Positions 36,793 to 46,687 of a DNA stretch of 64,000 bases are shown one piece after another. Within the stretch, counting starts at the first letter, position 1. Each line of letters opens with the position of its first letter. The stretch is from Pseudomonadota bacterium (GTDB taxonomy: Bacteria; Pseudomonadota; Alphaproteobacteria; Rhizobiales; Aestuariivirgaceae). The stretch spans positions 186,001-250,000 of the forward strand of contig JAIUNJ010000003.1 in NCBI GenBank assembly GCA_020161855.1. The letters are read 5' to 3'. Made by a program: the position numbers and the translations under genes. The notes under the pieces were generated by a model that had not been told where the DNA came from, did not search any database, and worked only from the letters and a program-made list of their open reading frames with translations.

Positions 36793-36853
36793 CAGGTGAC
36801 AAATCATCCACCCGATGGCAAAAGCTGCCCGCGGGTGGATTTGATTTTTGGAG
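36793..36853 (+). promoter_or_regulatory. Structured 5' leader, copy 2 (before the transglycosylase gene)
   Basis: Same order of elements as copy 1. The outer stem is a perfect 8-bp ATCCACCC/GGGTGGAT and the inner stem GGCA/TGCC closes AAAGC. Relative to copy 1 one outer pair changes from G-C to A-T and one inner pair from G-T to G-C, so pairing is kept while sequence changes. It is followed by TTGATTTTTGGAG, with the Shine-Dalgarno 6 bases before the ATG. Confidence 0.55.
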
Positions 36854-36859
36854 AACCTG

Positions 36860-37642
36860 ATGCGGACTGCACTTCTCGGCGCGGTACTTTCCCTTTCACT
36901 TCTGGCATCGCCAGCACTCGCTGCAAAATGCGGCAACACAGGCGCCGGCTTCGAGGCCTGGAAAAAATCATTTGCCGCCGAAGCCAAGGGCAACGGCATC
37001 AACGACAAGGCCATCAAGGCCCTGATGGGCACCACCTACGCCAGCGCCACCATCAAGGCTGACCGCAACCAGAAGAGCTTCAAGTACACGCTCGACAAGT
37101 TCATGCAGGTCCGTGGCGCCTCCACCATCGTGGCCCAGGGCCGCAAGCACAAGGCCGCCAACAAGGCGCTCTTCGACAACATCGAGAAGAAGTATGGCGT
37201 GCCCGCCGGCCCGCTGATCGCCATCTGGGGCATGGAAACGGCCTTTGGCCGCTTCACCGGCAACCAGAATGTCCTCTCCGCCACAGCGACGCTGGCCTAT
37301 GATTGCCGCCGCACCGAATTCTTCCAGGAACAGCTCTATGCCATGCTCAAGCTTGTGGGCTCCGGCAAGGTGTCGCCCGCGGCCAAGGGCGCCATGCACG
37401 GTGAACTGGGTCAGACCCAGTTCATGCCCAAGAGCGTGTTGCTCTATGGTGGTGGCGGCAATCTGAACGGCAAGGAAGCCGCTCTCACCGCGACTGCACG
37501 CTTCCTGGTGGGCCACGGCTGGCAGCGCGGTTCCGGCTATCAGCCGGGCCAGGCCAATTTCGGCGCGATCCAGGGCTGGAATGCCGCGACCGTCTATCAG
37601 AAGGCCATCGCCATCATGGGCAAGCAGATCGACGGGCACTGA
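36860..37642 (+). CDS. Lytic murein transglycosylase (MltB-like)
   Basis: 260 residues with a signal peptide (MRTALLGAVLSLSLLASPALA). The catalytic Glu is E126 in IAIWGMETAFGRFTGNQ; GELGQTQFMPKSVL is the second hallmark of the MltB/SLT fold. Many MltB enzymes are longer or lipoproteins; this one is a short soluble form with no lipobox. It cleaves peptidoglycan glycan strands in the periplasm. The start is set by the signal peptide and GGAG; it shares its leader type with the preceding nucleotidase gene. Confidence 0.88.
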   Translation: MRTALLGAVLSLSLLASPALAAKCGNTGAGFEAWKKSFAAEAKGNGINDKAIKALMGTTYASATIKADRNQKSFKYTLDKFMQVRGASTIVAQGRKHKAANKALFDNIEKKYGVPAGPLIAIWGMETAFGRFTGNQNVLSATATLAYDCRRTEFFQEQLYAMLKLVGSGKVSPAAKGAMHGELGQTQFMPKSVLLYGGGGNLNGKEAALTATARFLVGHGWQRGSGYQPGQANFGAIQGWNAATVYQKAIAIMGKQIDGH

Positions 37643-38002
37643 GAAATTCATCCGCCTGCGGATGAAATTGCCCGGGCTCTCAAGCGCCCTTTGAAATGAA
37701 CAAATACAGCGAGCCCTTGAAAAAGGGCTCGCGCCGCAAAGAACCGTGTTTCCGGTCCCAGCCACCCGACTGCAGATCGGCTCGCAGCGACGACAGGATC
37801 AAGGTGGAAAAGCCCCGTCCGATGGACCCCTGATCGGCTCTGCCTGCGCCTCGATCATCTTTCCGAACCCTGCCATGCCCCGCTCCGCGTCACAGCGTAG
37901 CGACGGAACACTCAGAGAAGCCGCTGTTCCACGGGTCCAAATAAATCCGATTGACTAACTCGGGATTCCTGTTTTAATCCGAGTGTATAAGTCGGAATTA
38001 CC
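37643..38002. other. Intergenic region with two hairpins and a promoter-like element
   Basis: 360 bases without a gene. It contains TTCATCCG-CCTG-CGGATGAA at 37647-37666 just after the transglycosylase stop, and a perfect 10-bp stem with a GAAA tetraloop, GCGAGCCCTT-GAAA-AAGGGCTCGC, at 37709-37732 (no T run). The last 50 bases hold the promoter and inverted repeat of the Cys-rich gene, listed separately. The rest shows nothing I can name. Confidence 0.45.
37951..37984 (+). promoter_or_regulatory. Promoter-like element overlapped by an inverted repeat
   Basis: TTGACT (37951) and TTTAAT (37973) are 16 bases apart and form a plausible -35/-10 pair. ACTCGGGATT (37958-37967) and AATCCGAGT (37976-37984) are inverted repeats with one bulged base, so a regulator bound there would cover the promoter. 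The GACT...ACTCGG text is reminiscent of Rrf2/IscR-type sites, which I cannot confirm. Confidence 0.4.
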
Positions 38003-38527
38003 ATGGATCGCCTGCCTCCCCTGTCCGCTGACCGGACCCTGTTCGACTATCGCGCCGAGCGCGTCGCCATCATGGGCTATCGTTGCGCCATGGCCGGCTA
38101 CGACCTGGGCGACAGCTCCTGCTGGGATGCCCTCTGGACCTGCCTGGTCGAGGAGGGTGGGCTCGACTTCACCTGCGAGGTGATGGGCAGCCTGCAGTTC
38201 TTCGTGCGCGCCCTGCGCAGCAGCCGCGAAGGCAAATGTGGCTACTACCCGCGCAACTGCAGCCGGGTCTGCGAGGACGAGTGCCTCGTGCTCTCCCTGC
38301 TTTCGGCCCATCAGCACGGTGCCTCAGAAGAGCGGGGCTACTGCCTGGAGAAGCTGCAAGGCGAACACTGGCAGGATGACGCCGCCATTCTGCCCAAGGC
38401 CGCAGAAGCGCTGGCCCGCGTTCTTTCCCGCAACGGCCATGTGCTGCTGCCTGTCCCCATGGAGGTGATTCACGCGATCACGCAATGCCACACCTGCCCC
38501 TTTGCCACCCCACAAACGGTGAACTGA
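38003..38527 (+). CDS. Cysteine-rich protein of unknown function
   Basis: 174 residues with twelve Cys, several in metal-binding spacing: KCGYYPRNCSRVCEDEC near the middle and TQCHTCPF at the end. No signal peptide, so the protein is cytoplasmic and probably binds Zn or an Fe-S cluster. Predominantly helical. The start lacks a clear Shine-Dalgarno. It sits behind a promoter covered by an inverted repeat. No family recognised; metal-stress or redox sensing is a guess from the Cys pattern only. Confidence 0.6.
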   Translation: MDRLPPLSADRTLFDYRAERVAIMGYRCAMAGYDLGDSSCWDALWTCLVEEGGLDFTCEVMGSLQFFVRALRSSREGKCGYYPRNCSRVCEDECLVLSLLSAHQHGASEERGYCLEKLQGEHWQDDAAILPKAAEALARVLSRNGHVLLPVPMEVIHAITQCHTCPFATPQTVN

Positions 38528-38528
38528 C

Positions 38529-38627
38529 ATGAGACTTCACATTTTCCATATGACGAACCTGGCCCAGTGGGCCACAGCCGCGGGCCTCAGCATCGCGGCC
38601 ATTCTCCTCTCGCTGCCACACGGCTGA
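38529..38627 (+). CDS. Possible 32-residue membrane peptide
   Basis: An ATG one base after the preceding stop codon opens MRLHIFHMTNLAQWATAAGL, whose second half (GLSIAAILLSLPHG) is a single hydrophobic helix. The tight spacing to the Cys-rich gene suggests co-translation, but the peptide is short and unsupported by homology. Confidence 0.35.
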   Translation: MRLHIFHMTNLAQWATAAGLSIAAILLSLPHG

Positions 38628-38869
38628 GGACGGCCATGGGTCACAACCTGCATTCGCCGGAAGAGATCGAGAAGAAGCTGGCCCAGTTCGACCGCCTGCG
38701 GGCTCAGGGCTTTCGCATCTTCGAGATCACGCGGCGGCTCGGCGTCACCGATACAACGCTCTATGCCTGGCGCGCCCGCCGCATGGGCAAACCAACGGCG
38801 AAGGACGAGATGAAGCGCCTGCGCGAAGAAAACACGAAGCTGCGCAAGGCGCTGCGCGAACTCCTGCGC

Positions 38870-39891
<1,022 letters not shown>

Positions 39892-39895
<4 letters not shown>

Positions 39896-41079
39896 GAAAT
39901 CACCTTGAGCGCCCGGCCAACCTTGCTGAAGGCAGCCACGGCCTTGTCGATATCGTCGAATGAATGCGCCACCGACATCTGGGTGCGGATGCGCGCCTTG
40001 CCTTGCGGCACCACCGGATAGAAGAAACCGGTCACGTAGATGCCCTCCTCATAGAGCTGGGCCGCCATCTGCTGGGCGATCCTTGCCTCGCCCAGCATCA
40101 CCGGGATGATGGGATGCTCGCCCGGCAGGAGATTGAAGCCCGCCGCCGCCATGGCACTGCGGAAGCGGCTGGCATTGGCCACGAGCTTCGCCCGCAGATC
40201 GTCACCGGCTTCGGCAAGGTCGATGGCCTTTTGGCTTGCGGCCACGATGACGGGCGGCAGGGCATTGGAGAAAAGATAGGGCCGCGCCCGCTGGCGCATC
40301 AGGTCAACAATCGTCTGCGATGCCGCGATATACCCCCCCATGGACCCACCAAGCGCCTTGCCCAGCGTGCCGGTGAGAATGTCGGCCCTGATCCCGGCGC
40401 GGGACGGCGTGCCACGGCCCTGCGGGCCGATGAAGCCGGTGGCGTGGCAGTCATCGACCATGACCAGCGCGCCATAACTGTCTGCAAGGGTGCGGATGCT
40501 CTTGAGGTCGGCGAGATAGCCATCCATCGAGAACACTCCGTCAGTGACAACGATCACCCGGCGCGCGCCGTCGCCACGTGCTGCCTTCAGCTGTGTTTCG
40601 AGGTCGTTCATGTCGCCATTGGCGTAGCGGTAGCGCTTCGCCTTGGAGAGGCGCACGCCGTCGATGATCGAGGCATGGTTCAGCGAATCGGAAACAATCG
40701 CATCCTCGGCCCCGAAGAGCGGCTCGAAGACAGCGCCATTGGCATCGAAGCAGGCGGCAAAGAGGATCGCGTCCTCCATCTGCACATAGTCCGCGATACG
40801 CCGCTCCAGCGCCTTGTGAAGATCGGTCGTGCCACAGATGAAGCGGACACTGGCCATGCCAAAACCATGGCTGTCGAGCGCCACCTTTGCGGCCTCGATC
40901 AGTGCCGGGTGGTTGGCGAGCCCCAGATAATTGTTCGCGCAGAAGTTCAGAACCGCACGGGGTCCGGCAACCTCGATATGGGATGATTGCGACGAAACGA
41001 TCTCGCGTTCCGCCTTCCACAGGGATTGCCCCCGGATGGCCTCCAGTTCGCTGGCGAGGGACGCTGAAAAGTCATGCAT
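39892..41079 (-). CDS. kbl: 2-amino-3-ketobutyrate CoA ligase (glycine C-acetyltransferase)
   Basis: 395 residues of the alpha-oxoamine synthase family: [46 protein letters not shown] and PLP Lys in [16 protein letters not shown]. It splits 2-amino-3-ketobutyrate with CoA to glycine and acetyl-CoA. First gene of the kbl-tdh operon; its start is 87 bases from the divergent RidA gene. Confidence 0.96.
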
Positions 41080-41166
41080 GGCGGGCTCCTGAAGCGATTA
41101 TACTCGCCTCCGGGAACAATGTTCGTGAGAAATCTCAACCACTGAAATCCGCGAAAGGAGAGCCAC

Positions 41167-41556
41167 ATGATCAAGCGCCTGAACCCCGAAGGGGCCCCAA
41201 AGCCCGCATCCAACTATGCCCAGGCCGTTCTGCACAGCGCCAGCGCCCAGCGCCTGGTGATTTCCGGCCAGGTCGGCATTACGCCAGATGGCAAGCTTCT
41301 CGAGAACCTCGAGGATCAGCTACAGCAGTGCTGGCGCAACATCTTCGCCGTGCTCAAGGGCTGCGGCTTCGAGAAGAAACACCTCATCAAGACCGTCACC
41401 TATGTGACCGAGCCGGATCACGTGGCCCTGTCGCGCCGGGTGCGCGACGAAGCGCTTGAGGGGCTGCTCGTTGCCAACACCTACATCGAATGCTCCGGCC
41501 TCGCCTCGCCCGCCCTGCTCTGTGAAATCGAGGCAGAGGCGGTGAAGGAGGACTGA
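41167..41556 (+). CDS. RidA-family protein
   Basis: 129 residues with the family signatures VLHSASAQRLVISGQVG and VANTYIECSGLASPALLCEIEAEA. The Arg that binds the carboxylate in deaminating RidA (usually in a VR.C.E/VAR motif) is not found in its usual place: the segment reads IECSGLASPALLCEIE, so this is likely an Rid subgroup other than archetypal RidA. It is divergent from kbl-tdh, whose enamine/imine-forming chemistry fits a Rid function. Confidence 0.8.
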   Translation: MIKRLNPEGAPKPASNYAQAVLHSASAQRLVISGQVGITPDGKLLENLEDQLQQCWRNIFAVLKGCGFEKKHLIKTVTYVTEPDHVALSRRVRDEALEGLLVANTYIECSGLASPALLCEIEAEAVKED

Positions 41557-41576
41557 CGCCCGCGCAACTGGCGGCG

Positions 41577-43193
41577 CTAGAACCTGTCCGGCCGCGAGGC
41601 ATTCCACGGCGTGGCGTAGACCGGCGGCACCTTCTGCGAGAGAAGGGCCCCCGGTTCCATGAAGGTGAACTGATCGGCAAGCGTGGTGACGCGGCCATCG
41701 CCGGCGCGGCGGAAGATGTGATGCGGGCGGAGATCGCTCGGCCGCTCGAAACCGGCGGCGGCGAGAAGCTCGGCCAATGACTTCACTGTTTCCTTGTGGA
41801 AGCTGGCGACGCGTTGCGACTTGTCAGTGATGACGACGGCGTTCTGGCGCGCCATGTCCTGCGTCGCGACCCCGGTGGGGCAATGGCCGGTGTGGCAGGT
41901 TTGCGCCTGGATGCAGCCAACGGCGAACATGAAGCCGCGCGCCGCATTGCACCAGTCGGCTCCCAGCGCATGGGCCCGCGCCATGTCGAAACCGGTGATG
42001 ACCTTGCCGGCAGCACCAAGCCTGATCTGGTCGCGGAGCCCTGCCCCGATCAGCGCCGAATGCACGAAGGCCAGACCATCGCGGAGCGGCATGCCGATGT
42101 TGTCGATGAATTCGGCGGGCGCTGCCCCGGTCCCGCCCTCCTTACCATCAATCACGATGAAGTCCGGCGTGATCCCTGTTTCCAGCATGGCGCGCACCAG
42201 CGCGAAGAATTCGCGGCGGTGGCCGATGCAGAGCTTGAAGCCGACAGGCTTTCCACCCGACAGATTGCGCAGACGGGCGATGAAGGCCATCATCTCGACA
42301 GGCGTCGAAAAGGCGGAGTGACGCGCCGGTGAAATACAGTCCTCGCCCATGGGCACGCCGCGGATCTTCGATATCTCCTCGGTGATCTTGGCGGCGGGCA
42401 GCACGCCGCCATGCCCGGGTTTCGCACCCTGGCTCAGCTTGATCTCGATCATCTTCACCTGATCGGACGCAGCACTCTCGGCAAAATGCTCATCCGAGAA
42501 ACTGCCATCAAGATTGCGGCAGCCGAAATAACCTGATCCCAGTTCCCAGATGAGGTCACCGTTGAATTCGCGGTGATAGGGGCTGATCGAACCTTCGCCG
42601 GTGTCATGCGCGAAATTGCCGAGCCGCGCGCCCTTGTTGAGGGCACGTATGGCATTGGCCGAGAGCGCGCCATAGCTCATGGCCGAGATGTTGAAGACCG
42701 AGGCGCTGTAGGGCTGCCGGCAATCGGGCCCGCCGACGGTGACGCGGAAGGGCGCCACCGCAAGAGCCGCCGGCATCATCGAGTGCAGCATCCATTCATG
42801 GCCCTCGGCATAGACATTGCCATGGGTGCCGAAGGGCTTCTTGTCGAGCTCGCGCTTGGCCCGCTGGTAGACGATGGCGCGGCGTTCGCGCGGAAAGGGT
42901 GCGCCGTCCTGATCCGACTCGAAGAAATACTGGCGCATCTCCGGCCTGATCTTCTCGAAGAAGAAGCGCAGGTGGCCGAGGATTGGATAGTTGCGCAGGA
43001 TGGCGTGGCGCGTCTGCGTGAGATCCGAGAGGCCGATGATGCTGAGGAAGGCGGTGCACGTCAGCGGCGCCCAGATGATGGCCCCATAGCCGGGCAGGGT
43101 CGCCGCAGCCGCCGCAAGGGCCAGCGTCGCGAGGATGGAAACGGTCAGGGCGAGATACCGCCCCTCCAGTGCGTGCGATAGCCAAAAGGACAT
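41577..43193 (-). CDS. FMN-binding glutamate-synthase-like protein
   Basis: 538 residues. Two N-terminal hydrophobic helices (LALTVSILATLALAAAAATLPG and IIWAPLTCTAFLSIIGL) precede a GltB-type FMN domain with KPGHGGVLPAAKITEEI, IDGKEGGTGAAPAEF and GCIQAQTCHTGHCPTGVATQD, which carries the 3Fe-4S-type Cys. There is no glutaminase domain, so it is not a classical glutamate synthase but the membrane-anchored stand-alone form. Its electron donor is unknown. GGGGGAG precedes the ATG. It converges on the RidA gene with 20 bases between stops. Confidence 0.85.
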   Translation of the reverse strand: MSFWLSHALEGRYLALTVSILATLALAAAAATLPGYGAIIWAPLTCTAFLSIIGLSDLTQTRHAILRNYPILGHLRFFFEKIRPEMRQYFFESDQDGAPFPRERRAIVYQRAKRELDKKPFGTHGNVYAEGHEWMLHSMMPAALAVAPFRVTVGGPDCRQPYSASVFNISAMSYGALSANAIRALNKGARLGNFAHDTGEGSISPYHREFNGDLIWELGSGYFGCRNLDGSFSDEHFAESAASDQVKMIEIKLSQGAKPGHGGVLPAAKITEEISKIRGVPMGEDCISPARHSAFSTPVEMMAFIARLRNLSGGKPVGFKLCIGHRREFFALVRAMLETGITPDFIVIDGKEGGTGAAPAEFIDNIGMPLRDGLAFVHSALIGAGLRDQIRLGAAGKVITGFDMARAHALGADWCNAARGFMFAVGCIQAQTCHTGHCPTGVATQDMARQNAVVITDKSQRVASFHKETVKSLAELLAAAGFERPSDLRPHHIFRRAGDGRVTTLADQFTFMEPGALLSQKVPPVYATPWNASRPDRF

Positions 43194-43588
43194 GCCGGCT
43201 CCCCCAATTGAAGCTGATTCCCTTCCTTCACATCCCAATGTTGCAAGAAGCTGACCGTATGGCGAGGGCCGGAAAGGCCTGATTCCAGACCGGAATATGC
43301 TTTTTATGCTTTTTTGCGAATTTAATGCTTGACAGGCGCGCGGTGTTTCACTAGATTTGTGGACAATCCGGAATTGGGTCCAACGCCAGCCAGCAATAGT
43401 CCTGCAAGCCGAATGAGGACGACGTGGGTGGCGAAATGGAAACCAGGAGCCGGGACAAGGCCGGATTCCAGCTTGCGCTGGCATGACAGGGCGAGAGACG
43501 GAAACGGGCCTCGGGACCAAGCTGCCGTTCTCAAGTGAGGCCCCGCCTTCACTGAATTGACGGCGCAGCAGGTGGCAGGCCGGAACTC
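43194..43588. other. Intergenic region between glutamate-synthase-like and MoaD-like genes
   Basis: 395 bases. It holds AT-rich tracts at 43300-43330 (repeated ATGCTTTTT) next to TTGACAGG, plus an interspersed palindromic repeat listed separately. No ORF with coding character was found. Confidence 0.4.
43461..43492. repeat. Interspersed palindromic repeat (VMPAQAGI type)
   Basis: The minus strand reads CCTGTCATGCCAGCGCAAGC then TGGAATCCGG. The core CCAGC-GCAA-GCTGG is a 5-bp stem. This unit is scattered in many alpha- and betaproteobacterial genomes and gives the tell-tale translation VMPAQAGI. It is not coding. Confidence 0.65.
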
Positions 43589-43861
43589 TCAGCCGCCCGG
43601 CACACGCGGCATGAGATAAATCTCGGCACCGGCGGGAAGCACAGTATCCCACTGGTCGCGGTAGATCTTGCCATCGATCGAGACAGCCACGCCGCGCTTG
43701 ATATGGGCTTCCATCCCCGGATACTCATCCGAGAGCTTGCGGAACAGCTCGCGGATGGTGGCAGCGCGCATGGGGATCGAGGTTGCCCCGCCAACCAGCG
43801 GCCGCAGCGCGCCCCAGAGATGGACGTCGTGCAGATGCGAGGTATCGAGGCTGGCGGTCAT
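43589..43861 (-). CDS. MoaD/ThiS-family sulfur carrier
   Basis: 90 residues of beta-grasp type ending in the required Gly-Gly (LMPRVPGG). The segment TIRELFRKLSDEYPG and the closing VLPAGAEIYLMPRVPGG fit the family. It lies 90 bases downstream of the molybdenum-subunit gene on the same strand, beyond a strong terminator. Position suggests a dedicated role in molybdopterin or sulfur insertion for the hydroxylase, but that is inference. Confidence 0.8.
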   Translation of the reverse strand: MTASLDTSHLHDVHLWGALRPLVGGATSIPMRAATIRELFRKLSDEYPGMEAHIKRGVAVSIDGKIYRDQWDTVLPAGAEIYLMPRVPGG

Positions 43862-43889
43862 CCGCCGGATATAGCATCTGCCCGGCGCA

Positions 43890-43922
43890 TAAAAAAGAAC
43901 GGGGAGGCCACTGGCCTCCCCG
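43890..43922 (-). terminator. Intrinsic terminator after the molybdenum-subunit gene
   Basis: A 10-bp perfect GC stem (CGGGGAGGCC/GGCCTCCCCG) with a 3-base loop is followed on the minus strand by TTCTTTTTT. A classical rho-independent terminator 30 bases after the stop codon. Confidence 0.85.
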
Positions 43923-43951
43923 CTTTCACGAGATGTTTGCTGCTGCGAAGC

Positions 43952-46210
43952 TCAGCGCGCGTCCTTGATCGCCTTCAGCACGCGTGGCGGCGACATGGGC
44001 ACGTGGTTGAGGCGCACGCCCGCTGCATTCGAGATGGCGTTGCCGATGGCACCCAGCGGCGGCACGATCGAGGTTTCGCCAACGCCGCGCACACCATAGG
44101 GGTGGTTGGGGTTGGGGATTTCCAGGATCTGCGTGTCGATGAAGGGGAGGTCCGAGCACACGGGGATACGGTAGTCGAGGAAGCCCGCGTTCTGCAGGCG
44201 GCCGTCCTTGCCGTAGATATATTCCTCGTTGAGCGCCCAGCCGATGCCCTGTGCGGCACCGCCCTGATACTGGCCTTCCACATAGGACGGATGCATGGCC
44301 TTGCCGGCATCCTGGATGACCGTATAGCGCTTGATCGAGGTGCGGCCCGTTTCCGGATCGACCTCGGCGTCGCAAATGTGGGTGGCGAAGGAAACGCCCG
44401 CACCGTCAGCGACGATTTCGGAGTGACCGGCAATGGGGCCACCGGTGTTGGCGGCCTGGGCGGCGATCTCCTTGATGGAGAGCGGCGCCTTGTTGCCGTG
44501 CTTCTCGCCAACGGCCTTGGCCTGGCCATCAATCCACTCGACTTCATCGAGGGGGATTTCCCAGATCTTGGCGGCGCGTTCGCGCATGGTGTGGATCGCC
44601 TTGCGGGCCGCATCCACCGCCGCCATGGACGAGGAGAAGGTGCCACGGCTGCCGTCGGTCATGTCGTTGTGGCCGAGCGAGGATGTGTCGGCCACGACGC
44701 AGCGCACCTGCTCGTAGGCCACACCAAGCTCTTCGGCCACGGCCAGCGCCATGGAGGCGCGGCTGCCGCCGACGTCGATGGTGCCGAGGGCAACAGTGAC
44801 GCTGCCGTCCGGCGTGACATTGAGGTCAACGCAGGTCTGGCCACCGAAGTTGAACCAGAAGCCACAGGCCATGCCGCGGCCCTGGTTTTCGCCAAGCGGC
44901 GCATTCCAGTGGGCATGCTTCTTGGCGGCTTCCAGCGTCGGGCCGATGCCGATGGGACCGAAGACCGGGCCATAGGACGACTTGGTACCCTCGCGCGCCG
45001 CGTTCTTGATGCGGAAGTCGATGGGGTCCATGCCGATGGCCTTGGCGGCCATGTCCATGGTGCTTTCGACGGCAAAGGCGGCGATCGGTGCCGAAGGCGC
45101 ACGATAGGCCGCGCATTTCGGGCGGTTCACCACCGCATCACGCGACACGGTCTTGACGTTCTTGAAGTCGTAGCAGGCGAAGGCCGTCATGGCCCCGAAC
45201 TCGGCCCAGGTGAAGGGGAAAGCCCCGTTCTGGTAGCGCAGTTCGGCGAAGGCAGCCGTCACCGTGCCGTCCTTCTTCACACCGACCTTGACGTCGATGG
45301 AAGCAGAAGAGGTCGGCCCCGTGGCGCGGAACACTTCATCGCGGGTCATGGTGAGCTTGACCGGGCGATTGGCCTTGCGCGACAGCGCCAGTGCCAGAGG
45401 CTCGGCCCAGACATGCGTCTTGCCACCGAAACCGCCACCGATCTCGGAGGCCGTGACGCGCAGCTTGTTGGCATCGAGGCCAAGAAGTGCGGCGCAGTGA
45501 TTGCGGTACACGAAGGGGCCCTGCGTCGTCACCCAGAGTTCGGCAACGCCATCAGGCGAGACATTGGCCAGACAAGCATGGGGCTCGATGTAGCCCTGAT
45601 GGGTCTGTTCGGTCTTGTAGGATTTCTCGATGACGAAGTCGGCTTCCTTGAAACCCGCCTCGACATCGCCATGGCCATATTCGGCAAGCTTGCAGAAGTT
45701 TGAGGGCTTCGTGGGCTTGGGCTCGATGCCATCCGTGAAGATGTCGTCGTGGATCAACGGAGCGCCGGGCTTCAGCGCCTCGTCCACGTCGGTCACATGC
45801 GGCAGCACTTCATAGTCGATCTTGATGAGCTTCAGAGCCTGCTTGGCCGTGTGCGCATCGACAGCGGCAACGGCGGCGACGGCATGGCCGTCATAGAGCG
45901 CCTTGCTGCGCGCCATGCAGTTTTCGAGAATGTCGCGCATGCCGCGATCACCCCCGGTGAGATCCGGCAGGTCGGCGGCGGTGATGACCGCCTTTACGCC
46001 CTGCAGCTTCTCGGCCTTGGAGATGTCGATCTTCTTGATGCGGGCATGGGCATGGGGCGAACGCAGCACCAGGCCGATGAGCTGGCCGGGGGCGAAGGCA
46101 TCAGCACCATACTTGGCGCGGCCCGTTACCTTGTCGATGCCATCAGGACGGCGAACGCGCGTACCGATGACCTTGAACTGCTTCCTCACGAGCGAGGTAT
46201 CGAGTGGCAT
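43952..46210 (-). CDS. Molybdenum hydroxylase large (Mo-binding) subunit, xanthine-dehydrogenase family
   Basis: 752 residues. The Mo-cofactor domains are complete: TASEIGGGFGGKTHVWAEPL, GGQTCVDLNVTPDGSVTVALG, and the catalytic Glu in GVGETSIVPPLGAIGNAI (about residue 712). The loop that carries the Cys in CO dehydrogenase (AYxCSFR) reads AAYRAPSAPIAAF here, so this is neither form I nor the usual form II CO dehydrogenase; it is a xanthine-dehydrogenase-like hydroxylase of unknown substrate. Third gene of an FAD-FeS-Mo operon (2-base gaps). Confidence 0.9.
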   Translation of the reverse strand: MPLDTSLVRKQFKVIGTRVRRPDGIDKVTGRAKYGADAFAPGQLIGLVLRSPHAHARIKKIDISKAEKLQGVKAVITAADLPDLTGGDRGMRDILENCMARSKALYDGHAVAAVAAVDAHTAKQALKLIKIDYEVLPHVTDVDEALKPGAPLIHDDIFTDGIEPKPTKPSNFCKLAEYGHGDVEAGFKEADFVIEKSYKTEQTHQGYIEPHACLANVSPDGVAELWVTTQGPFVYRNHCAALLGLDANKLRVTASEIGGGFGGKTHVWAEPLALALSRKANRPVKLTMTRDEVFRATGPTSSASIDVKVGVKKDGTVTAAFAELRYQNGAFPFTWAEFGAMTAFACYDFKNVKTVSRDAVVNRPKCAAYRAPSAPIAAFAVESTMDMAAKAIGMDPIDFRIKNAAREGTKSSYGPVFGPIGIGPTLEAAKKHAHWNAPLGENQGRGMACGFWFNFGGQTCVDLNVTPDGSVTVALGTIDVGGSRASMALAVAEELGVAYEQVRCVVADTSSLGHNDMTDGSRGTFSSSMAAVDAARKAIHTMRERAAKIWEIPLDEVEWIDGQAKAVGEKHGNKAPLSIKEIAAQAANTGGPIAGHSEIVADGAGVSFATHICDAEVDPETGRTSIKRYTVIQDAGKAMHPSYVEGQYQGGAAQGIGWALNEEYIYGKDGRLQNAGFLDYRIPVCSDLPFIDTQILEIPNPNHPYGVRGVGETSIVPPLGAIGNAISNAAGVRLNHVPMSPPRVLKAIKDAR

Positions 46211-46211
46211 G

Positions 46212-46685
46212 TCAGGCTCCTCTCATTTCCTTGGCGGCGGCCTGAACGGCACGCACGATCTTGTCATAGCCAGTGCAGCGGCAAAGATTGCCGGCAAGGC
46301 CAAAGCGGATTTCCTCTTCGGAAGGGTCCGGGTTCTTATCGAGCAGCGCCTTGGCGGCGATCAGGAAGCCCGGCGTGCAGATGCCGCACTGGAGGGCCGC
46401 ACCATCGATGAACTGCTGCTGCAGGGGATGGAGCTTCGGGCCATCGGCGAGGCCTTCAACGGTTTCGAGCTTCTTGCCTTCCATTTCCACACCGAGCACG
46501 AGGCAGGAGCAGACCAGGCGGCCATCGAGAATGACCGAGCAGGCGCCGCAGTCACCGGTGCCGCAGCCTTCCTTGGCGCCGGTCAGGCCCAGGCGGTTGC
46601 GCAGCACGTCGAGCAGCGGCTCATCGGGCTGGCAGACGAAATCGACGGCATCGCCGTTGATGGTGGTCGAGACTTTCACAGACAT
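46212..46685 (-). CDS. Molybdenum hydroxylase (2Fe-2S) subunit
   Basis: 157 residues. The ferredoxin cluster is GAKEGCGTGDCGACSVIL with the fourth Cys in LVCSCLV, and the second cluster is LQCGICTPGFLIAAKALL with GNLCRCTGYDKIV. The ATG at 46685 has GGAGG at a good distance; a GTG at 46691 would overlap the upstream stop. It passes electrons from the Mo site to FAD. Confidence 0.95.
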   Translation of the reverse strand: MSVKVSTTINGDAVDFVCQPDEPLLDVLRNRLGLTGAKEGCGTGDCGACSVILDGRLVCSCLVLGVEMEGKKLETVEGLADGPKLHPLQQQFIDGAALQCGICTPGFLIAAKALLDKNPDPSEEEIRFGLAGNLCRCTGYDKIVRAVQAAAKEMRGA

Positions 46686-46687
46686 GG

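Noticed and set aside
37690-37735. Rho-independent terminator after the transglycosylase
   Set aside because: The stem is perfect with a GAAA loop, but no T run follows on either strand, so I list it only as a hairpin in the intergenic region.
41167-41556. RidA gene as part of the kbl-tdh operon
   Set aside because: It is on the opposite strand, so it can only share the divergent promoter region.
43329-43538. Open frame in the region between the glutamate-synthase-like and MoaD-like genes
   Set aside because: It runs through a known kind of interspersed repeat (VMPAQAGI in reverse) and has no coding character.
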